Assembly (NCBI GenBank): GCA_028876585.1
Contig: JAGWRL010000256.1
Span: forward strand, 1 to 8,128
Length of the DNA stretch: 8,128 nt
Direction of reading: 5' to 3'
DNA from: Pseudomonadota bacterium
GTDB taxonomy: Bacteria; Pseudomonadota; Alphaproteobacteria; Rhizobiales; Beijerinckiaceae
The notes beneath the pieces were generated by a model. The model was not told the origin of the DNA, searched no databases, and saw nothing but the letters and a program-made list of their open reading frames with translations. The translations under genes were made by a program, and so were the position numbers. Positions 1 through 5,883 of this stretch are shown piece by piece (position 1 is the first letter of the stretch; each line of letters opens with the position of its first letter).

Positions 1-1
1 C

Positions 2-853
2 GTGCGGCAGCACGCCCGCGAGGCGGGCGTCGATCTGCGCCGCGTGCCCGGCAGCGGCCCGGCGGGGCGCATCACCCATGACGACGTGACGCGCTTTTCG
101 GCAAGCCCGGCGCCGGCCGCATCGGCGCGCGGCGGCGCGCCCAATCTCGCCGTCGAGGACATCAAGATCACGGGCCTGCGCAAGCGGATCGCCGCGAACA
201 TGGCGGAGTCCAGCCGCCGTGTCGCCCATTTCTCTTATGTCGAGGAAGTCGACGTGAGCGCGCTCGAAGACACGCGCGCCGCGCTCAACGCCGGCGCGGG
301 CGTTGAGCGGCCGCGATTGACGATGCTGCCCTTCCTGATGCTCGCCATCGTCAAGGCGGTCGCCGAGTTTCCGCAGATCAACGCCCATTTCGATGACGAG
401 GCGGGCGTGATCCGCCGCTTCGGCGCGGTGCATCTGGGCATCGCCACGCAGACGCCCACGGGGCTCACCGTGCCGGTCGTTCGCCATGCCGAGACGCTGG
501 GGCTTCATGCGGCGGCGCGCGAAATGAAGCGCGTCACGGAGGCGGCGCGCGCCGGGCTCGGCGCGGGCGCGGACATGTCGGGTTCAACCATCACGCTGTC
601 GTCGCTCGGCGCGCTTGGCGGCGTGGTCTCGACCCCGATCGTCAACCGACCGGAAGTCGCCATCGTCGGCGTCAACAAGATCGTGGTGAAGCCGGTCTGG
701 CGCGACGGCGCCTTCGCGCCACGCCGGACCATGAACCTGTCTTCGTCGTTCGATCATCGCGTGATCGACGGATTCGAGGCGGCGAGCTTCGTGCAACGCC
801 TGCGGAGCCTGCTCGAACATCCCGCGCTGCTGTTCGTGGAGCCGGCGCCCTGA
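2..853 (+). CDS. bkdB: Lipoate acyltransferase (E2) of a 2-oxoacid dehydrogenase complex, probably branched-chain; 5' end missing
   Basis: This is the core subunit of a cytoplasmic 2-oxoacid dehydrogenase complex; it transfers the acyl group from lipoyl-lysine to coenzyme A. The reading frame is open to the left edge, so the GTG at position 2 is not a credible start, and the N-terminal lipoyl domain lies outside the window. Visible residues 1-29 form the end of a peripheral subunit-binding domain (VPGSGPAGRITHDDV), which docks E1/E3. An Ala/Pro-rich linker of about 18 residues follows, then the catalytic domain at about 50-280. The active-site motif DHRVIDG is intact, with His252 and Asp256, and GSTITLSSLG is present. 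The stretches RRVAHFSYVEEVDVSALE and FDHRVIDG, and the ending LLEHPALLFVE, match what I recall of BkdB-type branched-chain E2s better than pyruvate or succinyl E2s. The family is certain; the branched-chain assignment is an inference that upstream bkdA genes would confirm. It converges with emrB, 12 bases away. Confidence 0.93.
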   Translation: MRQHAREAGVDLRRVPGSGPAGRITHDDVTRFSASPAPAASARGGAPNLAVEDIKITGLRKRIAANMAESSRRVAHFSYVEEVDVSALEDTRAALNAGAGVERPRLTMLPFLMLAIVKAVAEFPQINAHFDDEAGVIRRFGAVHLGIATQTPTGLTVPVVRHAETLGLHAAAREMKRVTEAARAGLGAGADMSGSTITLSSLGALGGVVSTPIVNRPEVAIVGVNKIVVKPVWRDGAFAPRRTMNLSSSFDHRVIDGFEAASFVQRLRSLLEHPALLFVEPAP

Positions 854-867
854 CCAACGCGCCGGCT
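840..867. terminator. Perfect 9-bp stem-loop between convergent genes, possible bidirectional terminator
   Basis: The arms AGCCGGCGC (840-848) and GCGCCGGCT (859-867) are exact reverse complements around a 10-base loop. The structure includes the stop codon of the E2 gene (851-853) and two of the three bases of the emrB stop codon (866-868 on the minus strand). The position between two convergent ends suits a shared transcription end. Neither strand has a T-run after the stem, so it is not a textbook intrinsic terminator; it might block RNA decay or act with Rho instead. The stem is seen directly; the role is inferred. Confidence 0.5.
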
Positions 868-2434
868 AATGTCCCCCCGGCGCCGCGCCGCCGAGCTTGA
901 CCTTGCGCAGCATCAGCGCCAGCGGAATCGCACCCAGCGCCATCAGCATCAGCACCCAAAACACATCGACATAGGCGAGCAGCGACGTCTGCCGCTGCAC
1001 CTGCTGGCCGATCCAGCCCATCGCCTGCGCCCGCGCCTCGATCGCGGAAGCGCCTGTGCTCTGGAAGTAGTGCGTCGCCTGCTTCAGCGCGTTTTGATAG
1101 GAGGGCAGCGAGGGGATCGCCGCTTCGGCGAGCCGGCTCTGATGGAATTGTTCGCGACGCGCGAGCACGTTGGAGGCGAGCGACACGCCGATGGAGCCGC
1201 CGGTGTTGCGCGCGGCGTTGAGCAGAGCGGAGGCGTTGTCGGTCTGGTTGGGCTTCAGCCCGTCGTAGGAGGCGGCGGTGATCGGAATGAAAATCAGCGG
1301 CAGGCCGGCGCCGATCAACATGCGGGTCCTGGCGAAGAACCAGAAGTCGAGATCGCCATTCACGTTCGTCAGCCAATACATGGACAGCGCACATATCGCG
1401 GCGCCGGTCGCGATCAGATATCTTGGCTGCACCCGGCGCGACAATTGCCCGACCGCGAACATGGCGAACACCGAGACCAAACCGCCTGGCGACAGCACGA
1501 GCCCGGCCAGCGTCGCGGTATAGCCGAAATCGGTTTGCACCAACTGCGGCATGAAGTTGGTGGTCGCCAGCAGGATCGCCCCGGTCGCGCCCATCACCAC
1601 GAAACAGGCCCCGAACTGGCGCGTGGCGATCAGCCGCACGTCGATCAGCGGATCGCGCCGGTTGAGCTCCCACGGGATCAGCAGCGCAAAGCCGAGCGCC
1701 GACAGCGCGGCGCTCCAGACGATGAAGCGCGAGCCGAACCAGTCCAGCACCTGACCGCGATCAAGGATAAGTTCGAGGCAGCCGAGCGCCAGCGCGACGA
1801 GTGCGAAGCCGATGGCGTCGAACCGCACCGCGACCTTTTCGTGCTTCTCGTCGATCAGAACCGAGATCAGCGCCAACGCGGCCAGGCCGACAGGCCCGTT
1901 GATAAGGAAACACCAGTGCCAGGAGAGATTGTCGGACAGCCAGCCGCCCAGCGTCGGCCCGATCACCGGCGCGACGACGACGGCGACGCCAAACAAGGCG
2001 AAGGCCTGGCCGCGCTTTTCGGGCGGGAACGAATCGGCCAGGATCGACTGGGCGACCGGCACCATGCCGCCGCCGGCGAAGCCCTGAAACACGCGGAAAA
2101 GCAGCAGCGAATTGAGACTCCAGGCAAAGCCGCAGGCCACCGAGCTCGCGGTGAACAGACCGAGGCACGCCAGGAAGAAGCGCTTGCGGCCGAACCGGCG
2201 CGCGAGATAGCTGGTCGCCGTGACGATGATCGCGTTGGCGACGAGATATGTCGTCACCACCCACGACGACTCGTCCTGGCTCACGCCGAGCCCGCCGGCG
2301 ACGTAGTGCAGCGCGACATTGGCGATGGTGGTGTCGAGCACCTCCATGAAGGCGGCGACGGCGACAACCACCGCGATCAACCAGGGATTGACGGCGGGCT
2401 TCTCCGGCGCGGCGCCGCTCACGACTTGCGCCAT
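866..2434 (-). CDS. emrB: EmrB/QacA-type DHA2 drug:H+ antiporter (MFS, 14 TM helices)
   Basis: This is an inner-membrane proton-driven exporter of the DHA2 drug-resistance family, expected to work with the adaptor encoded just upstream. The protein has 522 residues, close to E. coli EmrB at about 512. Family motifs are clear: LDTTIANVAL at 33-42 in helix 1, the loop 2-3 motif A-like YLARRFGRKRFF at 76-87, the helix 4 region QGFAGGGMVPVAQS at 117-130, and motif C GVAVVVAPVIGPTLGGW at 149-165. About 14 hydrophobic segments can be counted. A long polar periplasmic loop (about 425-485) precedes the last helix, and a short basic tail ends the protein. I chose the ATG at 2434 because GAGGT (2441-2445) sits 6 bases before it; an in-frame GTG at 2464 would add 10 residues without a comparable site. 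It overlaps emrA by 16 bases, so the two are probably translationally coupled. The substrate cannot be read from sequence. Confidence 0.95.
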   Translation of the reverse strand: MAQVVSGAAPEKPAVNPWLIAVVVAVAAFMEVLDTTIANVALHYVAGGLGVSQDESSWVVTTYLVANAIIVTATSYLARRFGRKRFFLACLGLFTASSVACGFAWSLNSLLLFRVFQGFAGGGMVPVAQSILADSFPPEKRGQAFALFGVAVVVAPVIGPTLGGWLSDNLSWHWCFLINGPVGLAALALISVLIDEKHEKVAVRFDAIGFALVALALGCLELILDRGQVLDWFGSRFIVWSAALSALGFALLIPWELNRRDPLIDVRLIATRQFGACFVVMGATGAILLATTNFMPQLVQTDFGYTATLAGLVLSPGGLVSVFAMFAVGQLSRRVQPRYLIATGAAICALSMYWLTNVNGDLDFWFFARTRMLIGAGLPLIFIPITAASYDGLKPNQTDNASALLNAARNTGGSIGVSLASNVLARREQFHQSRLAEAAIPSLPSYQNALKQATHYFQSTGASAIEARAQAMGWIGQQVQRQTSLLAYVDVFWVLMLMALGAIPLALMLRKVKLGGAAPGGH

Positions 2435-3660
2435 AGCCTGACCTCGCCGACGAGGCGCTCCCACAGCGAGGGGGTCGGATCGACCCGCACGCTCGGCTCC
2501 ACCGACATTCCCGGGCCGAGCGCGACGTCGGCCGGCCTGCCGTCGAGCACGACCTTCACCGGCACGCGCTGCACCACCTTCACGTAATTGCCGGTGGCGT
2601 TCTCCGCCGGCAGCAGCGAAAAGGCCGTGCCGGAGCCGGGCTGGACGCTGTCGACATGGCCGCGCCAGGCGCGGTCGGGATAGGCGTCAATGCTGACGCC
2701 GACGGGCTGGCCCGGACGCATCCGGTCGAGTTGGGTCTCCTTGAAATTGGCGGTGATCCAGATTTCGTCGGGCACGAACATCGCGAGATCGGCGCCGGGT
2801 TGGGCGAGTTCGCCCGGCGCGGCGGTGAGATTGACGATGCGGCCGGGCTCGCTGGCGCGCAAAGTGGCGTAGCTGAGATTGAGCGCGGCCGCATCGCGCT
2901 GCGCCCGCGCGACCGACACGTTCGCCCGCGCGTTGAGAAGCTGCGCCTTCAGCGCCTCCAACTGCCGCTCCGTGACGTTTTCGGCCGCTTCGGCGCTTTT
3001 CACCGCGGCGTCTTGCTGGTCGAGCTGCGAGGAATATTGCTGCGCGTTCTGCACGCTGCCGGCGCCTTTCTGCGCCAGATCCCGGTAGCGCGACGCCTGC
3101 TGCCGCGCGAAGGCGAGCGCGGCTTTGGCCTGATCGACCTGCGCCCTGGCGGCCTCGATCTGCGCGTTCTGCACGTCGAGCTGCGCCTGCGCATTGGCGA
3201 GGCCGGCCTTGGCGGAAGCAAGCTGCGCGTCGGCGGAATCGAGCGCAACCTGGTAATCGCGATCATCGAGCGTCGCGATCACGTCGCCAGCTTCGACATG
3301 CTGGTTGTCGGTGACGCTGACGGATTTGACATAGCCGGTTATTTTCGGCGCGATGGCGCTCTGCCGCGCGGCGATGAAGGCGTCGTCGGTCGATTCATAA
3401 TGCGAGGATGCGTCCCACCAGAGATAGCCGGCGCCGATCGCGAGCGCGGTTCCCACGACAAGGCAAACCGTGAGCAGCGGACGCCGGCGCCAGAAGCGGC
3501 GATTGTCTTCGGCTTGCGGAGCCGCCGCAGGGCGCGCCGGTTCCGGCGGCGACGGCGCCGCGGGCGTGGCGCGGCTGGCCGGAGGCGTCGGCTTGGGGCG
3601 TGACGCCTGCGAAACCTCGACTTCATGGAAGTCGAGGTCGGAAAAGTCGGCCTCCAGCAT
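2419..3660 (-). CDS. emrA: EmrA-like membrane fusion protein (HlyD family periplasmic adaptor)
   Basis: This periplasmic adaptor is anchored in the inner membrane and links the EmrB-type exporter to an outer-membrane channel. It has 413 residues, and E. coli EmrA has about 390. In order: a cytosolic tail (1-60), acidic at the start and then rich in Pro and Ala; an Arg-rich stretch RRFWRRR just before one TM helix (about 61-82); a first lipoyl half-motif after TDDAFIA (about 100-131); a long Ala/Gln-rich coiled-coil hairpin (about 136-262); the second lipoyl half (about 264-291, ATLRASEPGRIVNLTAAPGE); and a beta-barrel region (about 292-390) with the family-typical WITANFKETQL. I chose the ATG at 3660, with GGAG 8 bases upstream (3669-3672). 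A TTG at 3726 would extend the frame by 22 residues but has no support. It is first in an operon with emrB, divergent from the tetR-type gene. A strong inverted repeat lies in codons 8-16. Confidence 0.95.
   Translation of the reverse strand: MLEADFSDLDFHEVEVSQASRPKPTPPASRATPAAPSPPEPARPAAAPQAEDNRRFWRRRPLLTVCLVVGTALAIGAGYLWWDASSHYESTDDAFIAARQSAIAPKITGYVKSVSVTDNQHVEAGDVIATLDDRDYQVALDSADAQLASAKAGLANAQAQLDVQNAQIEAARAQVDQAKAALAFARQQASRYRDLAQKGAGSVQNAQQYSSQLDQQDAAVKSAEAAENVTERQLEALKAQLLNARANVSVARAQRDAAALNLSYATLRASEPGRIVNLTAAPGELAQPGADLAMFVPDEIWITANFKETQLDRMRPGQPVGVSIDAYPDRAWRGHVDSVQPGSGTAFSLLPAENATGNYVKVVQRVPVKVVLDGRPADVALGPGMSVEPSVRVDPTPSLWERLVGEVRLWRKS
2441..2445 (-). promoter_or_regulatory. Ribosome binding site for emrB, inside the end of emrA
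   Basis: On the minus strand this reads GAGGT, 6 bases before the ATG at 2434-2432. It decides in favour of that ATG over the in-frame GTG at 2464. The site lies within the last codons of emrA, so ribosomes finishing emrA would pass over it. Confidence 0.6.
3614..3638 (-). repeat. Perfect 11-bp inverted repeat with 3-nt loop in the early emrA coding region
   Basis: The arms ACCTCGACTTC (3614-3624) and GAAGTCGAGGT (3628-3638) are exact reverse complements separated by only 3 bases. In emrA mRNA the hairpin spans about nucleotides +23 to +47 from the start codon and encodes residues 8-16 (LDFHEVEV region). By simple 4^-11 counting, an 11-bp match at this spacing is expected about 0.002 times in a window this size. 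It could modulate early translation, affect mRNA stability or bind a protein as DNA. It could also be a chance result of two similar amino-acid strings. The structure is seen; any function is inference. Confidence 0.6.
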
Positions 3661-3668
3661 GATCCCCA

Positions 3669-3672
3669 CTCC
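3669..3672 (-). promoter_or_regulatory. Ribosome binding site for emrA
   Basis: Minus-strand GGAG lies 8 bases before the ATG at 3660. It supports that start over the in-frame GTG at 3669 and the TTG at 3726. Confidence 0.5.
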
Positions 3673-3719
3673 AGTCTCCGGGATTGCCGCGTTGCTTGGA
3701 GATGGCCTGCCCGCCGTCG

Positions 3720-3747
3720 AATTCAATGTTGAAACGAAACGGTCACG
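3720..3747 (-). promoter_or_regulatory. Possible emrAB promoter (weak match)
   Basis: Reading the minus strand, GTGACC (3747-3742) could be a -35 and TGAATT (3725-3720) a -10, with a 16-base spacer. Matches to the sigma-70 consensus are only 4/6 and 3/6. Its merit is position: it lies upstream of emrA and its -35 is inside the candidate operator. Treat it as a placeholder for the emrA promoter, which must lie somewhere in this spacer. Confidence 0.22.
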
Positions 3748-3755
3748 TTCAGTTT
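3732..3755. promoter_or_regulatory. Candidate TetR-family operator in the emrA/tetR divergent spacer
   Basis: This is a two-tier inverted repeat of 24 bp. The inner arms are AACG (3738-3741) and CGTT (3746-3749) around GTCA. The outer arms are AAAC (3732-3735) and GTTT (3752-3755). Eight of ten positions per half pair correctly; only the two bases between tiers fail. Size and symmetry resemble AcrR/TetR operators, which take one or two repressor dimers. It sits in the 167-bp spacer between emrA and the repressor gene and overlaps the best promoter-like hexamers in both directions, so binding there could silence both. Assignment to the neighbouring regulator is inferred from position. Confidence 0.6.
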
Positions 3756-3781
3756 ACATGAGAACCCGCAGCGCCTATCTC
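3753..3781 (+). promoter_or_regulatory. Possible promoter of the tetR-type gene
   Basis: TTTACA (3753-3758) matches the -35 consensus at 5 of 6 positions. TATCTC (3776-3781), a weaker -10 keeping the TAT, follows after 17 bases. Transcription would start near 3788, about 40 bases before the ATG. The -35 overlaps the right edge of the candidate operator, which fits autorepression. The -10 is poor, so confidence is low. Confidence 0.32.
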
Positions 3782-3782
3782 T

Positions 3783-3801
3783 GCGTTTCCATGCAGAACG
3801 C
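3783..3801. repeat. Short inverted repeat in the tetR 5' leader
   Basis: GCGTT (3783-3787) and AACGC (3797-3801) are reverse complements with 9 bases between them. The words GTT/AAC with flanking CG recall the half-sites of the larger operator at 3732-3755 but in the opposite order. It could be a secondary repressor contact or a weak leader hairpin; with only five base pairs, chance is a real option. Confidence 0.2.
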
Positions 3802-3814
3802 GGATCGGAGTTCC

Positions 3815-3820
3815 GGGGAG
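3815..3820 (+). promoter_or_regulatory. Ribosome binding site for the tetR-type gene
   Basis: GGGGAG ends 7 bases before the ATG at 3828 and fixes that codon as the start. Confidence 0.65.
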
Positions 3821-3827
3821 CGCGACG

Positions 3828-4520
3828 ATGAAGCCGGGAAGCGACGATGCGCCGCGCAGCGGCCGGCCGCCGAGCGAGCGCGCCTGCGAGGTCGAACCGC
3901 GCATCCTCGATGCGGCGGCGCGGGTGTTTCTCGAACGCGGCTTTGACGGCGCGAGCATCGAACTTATCGCGGAGACCGCGCGGGCGGGCAAACCGACGAT
4001 CTATGCGCGCTATCGCGATAAAGCGGCGCTGTTCGAGGCCGCGTTCCTGCGACGGCTCGCGGCGCGCAACGAGCGGCTGGAAACACATCGTCCCCAGGGC
4101 GACACCGTCGAGGCGCGGCTCACCAGCATCGGCGTGGCGCTGGCGCTGGAAAGCCTGACCGAGGATTTCATCGGCCTGATGCGGCTGGCGATCGCGCAAT
4201 CGCGGCGAATGCCGGAAATGGGCGAGAGCCTGATGGGGCAGACGCGAGAACGGGGCGGCCGGTTGGTCGCGCGGCTGCTGCGGGAGGAAATCTGCGCGCC
4301 GGGCTGGACCGAAGCGCGCGCGCTGAAGGCGGGCCGCATTTTCGCCGAAGTCGTGTTGCTGCCGTTTCTGCTGCGTGCGCTGTCGACGCGCGATTTGTCG
4401 GGCTTGCGCGCGGAGGTCGAGCCGCATGTGGCGGATCGGGTTGGGTTTTTTCTCGCGGGGTTGCGCAATGGCGGGTTGACGGCGCCGCAGCGGGCAGGCC
4501 GCCAAAGTCATTCGGCGTGA
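3828..4520 (+). CDS. TetR/AcrR-family transcriptional repressor
   Basis: This is a predicted ligand-responsive DNA-binding repressor of 230 residues, at the upper end of the family's usual 190-230. Residues about 26-72 form the TetR_N helix-turn-helix domain: ILDAAARVFLERGFDGAS, then the turn and recognition helix through AETARAGKPTIYARYRDK and the closing ALFEAAF. A basic N-terminal arm with RSGRPPS (10-16) precedes it; such arms often reach into the minor groove. The C-terminal two-thirds is helical and variable, the expected ligand-binding and dimer region, and resembles AefR-type C-terminal domains by impression only. The ATG at 3828 is set by GGGGAG 7 bases upstream. Its start faces emrA, and its 3' end lies 162 bases before mdtA on the same strand. 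That suggests local control of emrAB and itself, and possibly of the RND operon. The inducer is unknown. Confidence 0.93.
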   Translation: MKPGSDDAPRSGRPPSERACEVEPRILDAAARVFLERGFDGASIELIAETARAGKPTIYARYRDKAALFEAAFLRRLAARNERLETHRPQGDTVEARLTSIGVALALESLTEDFIGLMRLAIAQSRRMPEMGESLMGQTRERGGRLVARLLREEICAPGWTEARALKAGRIFAEVVLLPFLLRALSTRDLSGLRAEVEPHVADRVGFFLAGLRNGGLTAPQRAGRQSHSA

Positions 4521-4546
4521 GCGCCCAGTTTTGCGCGTGCGTCTCG

Positions 4547-4552
4547 TATAAT
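4547..4552 (+). promoter_or_regulatory. Perfect -10 hexamer (TATAAT) before the mdtA operon
   Basis: TATAAT is rare in such GC-rich sequence and lies in the non-coding gap between tetR and mdtA, which fits an independent promoter for the RND operon. No convincing -35 appears 16-18 bases upstream (around 4523-4530), and the extended -10 TG is absent, so it would need an activator or be weak. A competing candidate is TTGGTC (4564-4569) with CACAAT (4587-4592) at 17 bases. At least one of these probably drives mdtA, unless the operon relies on readthrough from tetR. Confidence 0.4.
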
Positions 4553-4563
4553 TCGCCAAAGCA

Positions 4564-4579
4564 TTGGTCCGACGATCAA
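4564..4579. promoter_or_regulatory. Imperfect inverted repeat upstream of mdtA, possible operator
   Basis: TTGGTC (4564-4569) and GATCAA (4574-4579) pair at 5 of 6 positions around CGAC. The site lies 12 bases after the TATAAT and covers the -35 of the alternative promoter, positions where a bound protein would block transcription. Its sequence differs from the operator-like repeat at 3732-3755, so if real it may be read by another regulator. Confidence 0.28.
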
Positions 4580-4610
4580 AGGCTTTCACAATAAAAAATC
4601 TCGGGGGGCG

Positions 4611-4640
4611 ATGAAGTTCTGGCAGGGCATCGTTAGCTGA
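4611..4640 (+). CDS. Possible 9-residue leader peptide (MKFWQGIVS) upstream of mdtA
   Basis: An ATG preceded by a run of six G (4603-4608) opens a frame of nine codons ending in TGA at 4638-4640, 42 bases before the mdtA ATG. Its start context is at least as good as that of mdtA. A small hairpin (4652-4667) lies between its stop and mdtA, a layout seen in translation-dependent leader control of resistance genes. The leader is in the same frame as mdtA, so it may instead be the remains of a longer mdtA N-terminus cut by a nonsense change; the residues between (RAGGRRRRRDRGWV) are basic, as a cytosolic tail would be. It is short enough to be chance. Confidence 0.25.
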   Translation: MKFWQGIVS

Positions 4641-4651
4641 AGGGCAGGCGG

Positions 4652-4667
4652 CCGACGCAGACGTCGG
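4652..4667 (+). repeat. 6-bp hairpin just upstream of the mdtA start
   Basis: CCGACG (4652-4657) and CGTCGG (4662-4667) are perfect complements with the tetraloop CAGA. The stem ends 15 bases before the mdtA ATG and leaves the G-rich ribosome-binding stretch (4672-4680) single-stranded. It could take part in leader control, but a 6-bp GC stem is common in GC-rich DNA. Confidence 0.3.
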
Positions 4668-4682
4668 GATCGTGGGTGGGTC

Positions 4683-5882
4683 ATGTTGTGGAAAGTTCTT
4701 CTCTGGGCGGCTTTTGCGGTTGTGCTCACGGCCGCCGCCGCAGCGGTTTCCGACCCCGACCGGATTGCGCGATTTTCGCCGCAAGCCGCTGTTCTGGCGC
4801 GCGAAATCCGCGCCACTCTGCCGCTGGCCGCCCCTGACGCCGCCGCAAACGACGAGCCCGCGCAGGCCGCGGTTCCCGTCGAGGCGGCGACCGTCGCGCG
4901 CAAGGATTTTCCCGTCGTGCTGGAGAGCCTGGGCCAGGTCGCGCCCTACAACACCGTCACCGTAAAGGCGCGGGTCGACGGACAGGTGACGCGGATCGCC
5001 TTCAAGGAAGGGCAGGATGTGACGAAGGGCGAGTTTCTGGCGGAAATCGATCCCCGCCCGTTCGCGGCCGCGTTGGATCAGGCCACGGCCAAACAGCAGC
5101 AGGACGAGGCCAATCTCGCCAACGCCAAGGCCGACCTCGCCCGCTATTCCACGCTGGCGAAGCAGAGTTTCGCCTCACAACAGCAGGTGGACACCCAGAA
5201 AGCGCTGGTCAACCAGGACACCGCCCTGGTGGCCGGCGACATCGCCGCCATCGACGCCGCCAATGTGCAGTTGAGCTTCACCAAAATCACCGCGCCATTG
5301 ACCGGCCGCGTCGGCTTCCGTCTCATCGATCAAGGCAACATGGCGTCGGGGAGCCAACAGACCGGCATCGTCGTCATCAACGAATTACAGCCGATCGCGG
5401 TGACGTTCACGGCGCCGGAGGAACGGGTTGGCGAGATCAACGCCCTGATGCGGAGCGGCGACGTCAAGGTCGTCGTCAAGTCGACCGACGGCAAGCCGCT
5501 CGCCAGCGGCGTGCTCGAAGTGGTCAACAATCAGATCGACGCGGCGACCGGCACCGTGCAATTGAAGGCCCGCTTCGCCAATTCCGACAACCACCTTTGG
5601 CCGGGCCTGGCCGTTCTGGTCGATTTGACGCTGGGCGTGGACAAGCAGGCGATCGTCGTCCCCACCGACGCGGTGAAACATGGCGCGAAGGGCCTTTACG
5701 TTTATGTGATCGACGAAAATGACAAAGCGCAACCGCGCCCGGTGCAAATCAAATATCAAAACATGCAGGAAGCCGCGATCGCGTCGGGCCTGAACGCCGG
5801 CGACAAGCTTGTGACCGCTGGCCAATCGCGATTGCGGCCGGGGCAGTTGGTCGCGATCCGCCCCGCTGACTCGCGGAGCTGA
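4683..5882 (+). CDS. mdtA: MdtA-like RND efflux periplasmic adaptor (membrane fusion protein)
   Basis: This adaptor joins the RND pump encoded next to an outer-membrane channel. It has 399 residues, and E. coli MdtA has about 415. An N-terminal hydrophobic segment (about 4-24) acts as membrane anchor or signal; no lipobox cysteine is visible, so it is not a lipoprotein. The first lipoyl half lies at about 87-124 (NTVTVKARVDGQV, FKEGQDVTKGEFLAEIDP). The coiled-coil hairpin covers about 127-195, and the second lipoyl half about 199-222 (FTKITAPLTGRVGFRLIDQG). The beta-barrel follows (about 225-300, including VTFTAPEERV), then the membrane-proximal domain with NNQIDAATGTVQLKARF and VPTDAVKHG. 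These strings match MdtA closely as I recall it. The ATG at 4683 is the only reasonable start; its ribosome site is merely G-rich (4674-4680), and an in-frame TGA at 4638 limits extension. The stop is one base from the pump start, so the genes form an operon. Confidence 0.95.
   Translation: MLWKVLLWAAFAVVLTAAAAAVSDPDRIARFSPQAAVLAREIRATLPLAAPDAAANDEPAQAAVPVEAATVARKDFPVVLESLGQVAPYNTVTVKARVDGQVTRIAFKEGQDVTKGEFLAEIDPRPFAAALDQATAKQQQDEANLANAKADLARYSTLAKQSFASQQQVDTQKALVNQDTALVAGDIAAIDAANVQLSFTKITAPLTGRVGFRLIDQGNMASGSQQTGIVVINELQPIAVTFTAPEERVGEINALMRSGDVKVVVKSTDGKPLASGVLEVVNNQIDAATGTVQLKARFANSDNHLWPGLAVLVDLTLGVDKQAIVVPTDAVKHGAKGLYVYVIDENDKAQPRPVQIKYQNMQEAAIASGLNAGDKLVTAGQSRLRPGQLVAIRPADSRS
5875..5878 (+). 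promoter_or_regulatory. Ribosome binding site for the RND pump gene
   Basis: GGAG, located in the last codons of mdtA, lies 5 bases before the ATG at 5884 and fixes the pump start. Only one base separates the mdtA stop from that ATG, so translational coupling is likely. Confidence 0.6.
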
Positions 5883-5883
5883 C

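Noticed and set aside
672..1673. A 333-codon minus-strand frame across the E2 end and emrB
   Set aside because: Arg/Ala-rich shadow of emrB in another frame; it crosses the junction of two clear genes.
2435..2464. GTG at 2464 as emrB start
   Set aside because: It adds ten residues not typical of the family and lacks a ribosome site as good as GAGGT before the ATG at 2434.
869..2587. A 572-codon open frame on the plus strand, antisense to emrB and the end of emrA
   Set aside because: Its product is Arg/Gln/His/Asp-rich low-complexity sequence with no domain, as expected opposite a GC-rich gene. The minus strand encodes an unmistakable DHA2 transporter.
2656..3603. A 315-codon plus-strand frame opposite emrA
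   Set aside because: Arg/Gly-rich shadow translation; emrA explains the region fully.
3661..3726. TTG at 3726 (or GTG at 3669) as emrA start
   Set aside because: The ATG at 3660 has GGAG at good spacing; the TTG start would run the gene nearly into the operator-like repeat.
4514..4532. Hairpin GGCG-TGAG-CGCC over the tetR stop followed by TTTT, as a terminator
   Set aside because: The stem is only 4 bp, the T-run is short, and three bases lie between them. Too weak to claim.
3723..4784. A 353-codon minus-strand frame opposite the tetR-type gene
   Set aside because: The product is Arg/Pro-rich without a recognisable fold and covers a clear TetR gene plus two intergenic regions.
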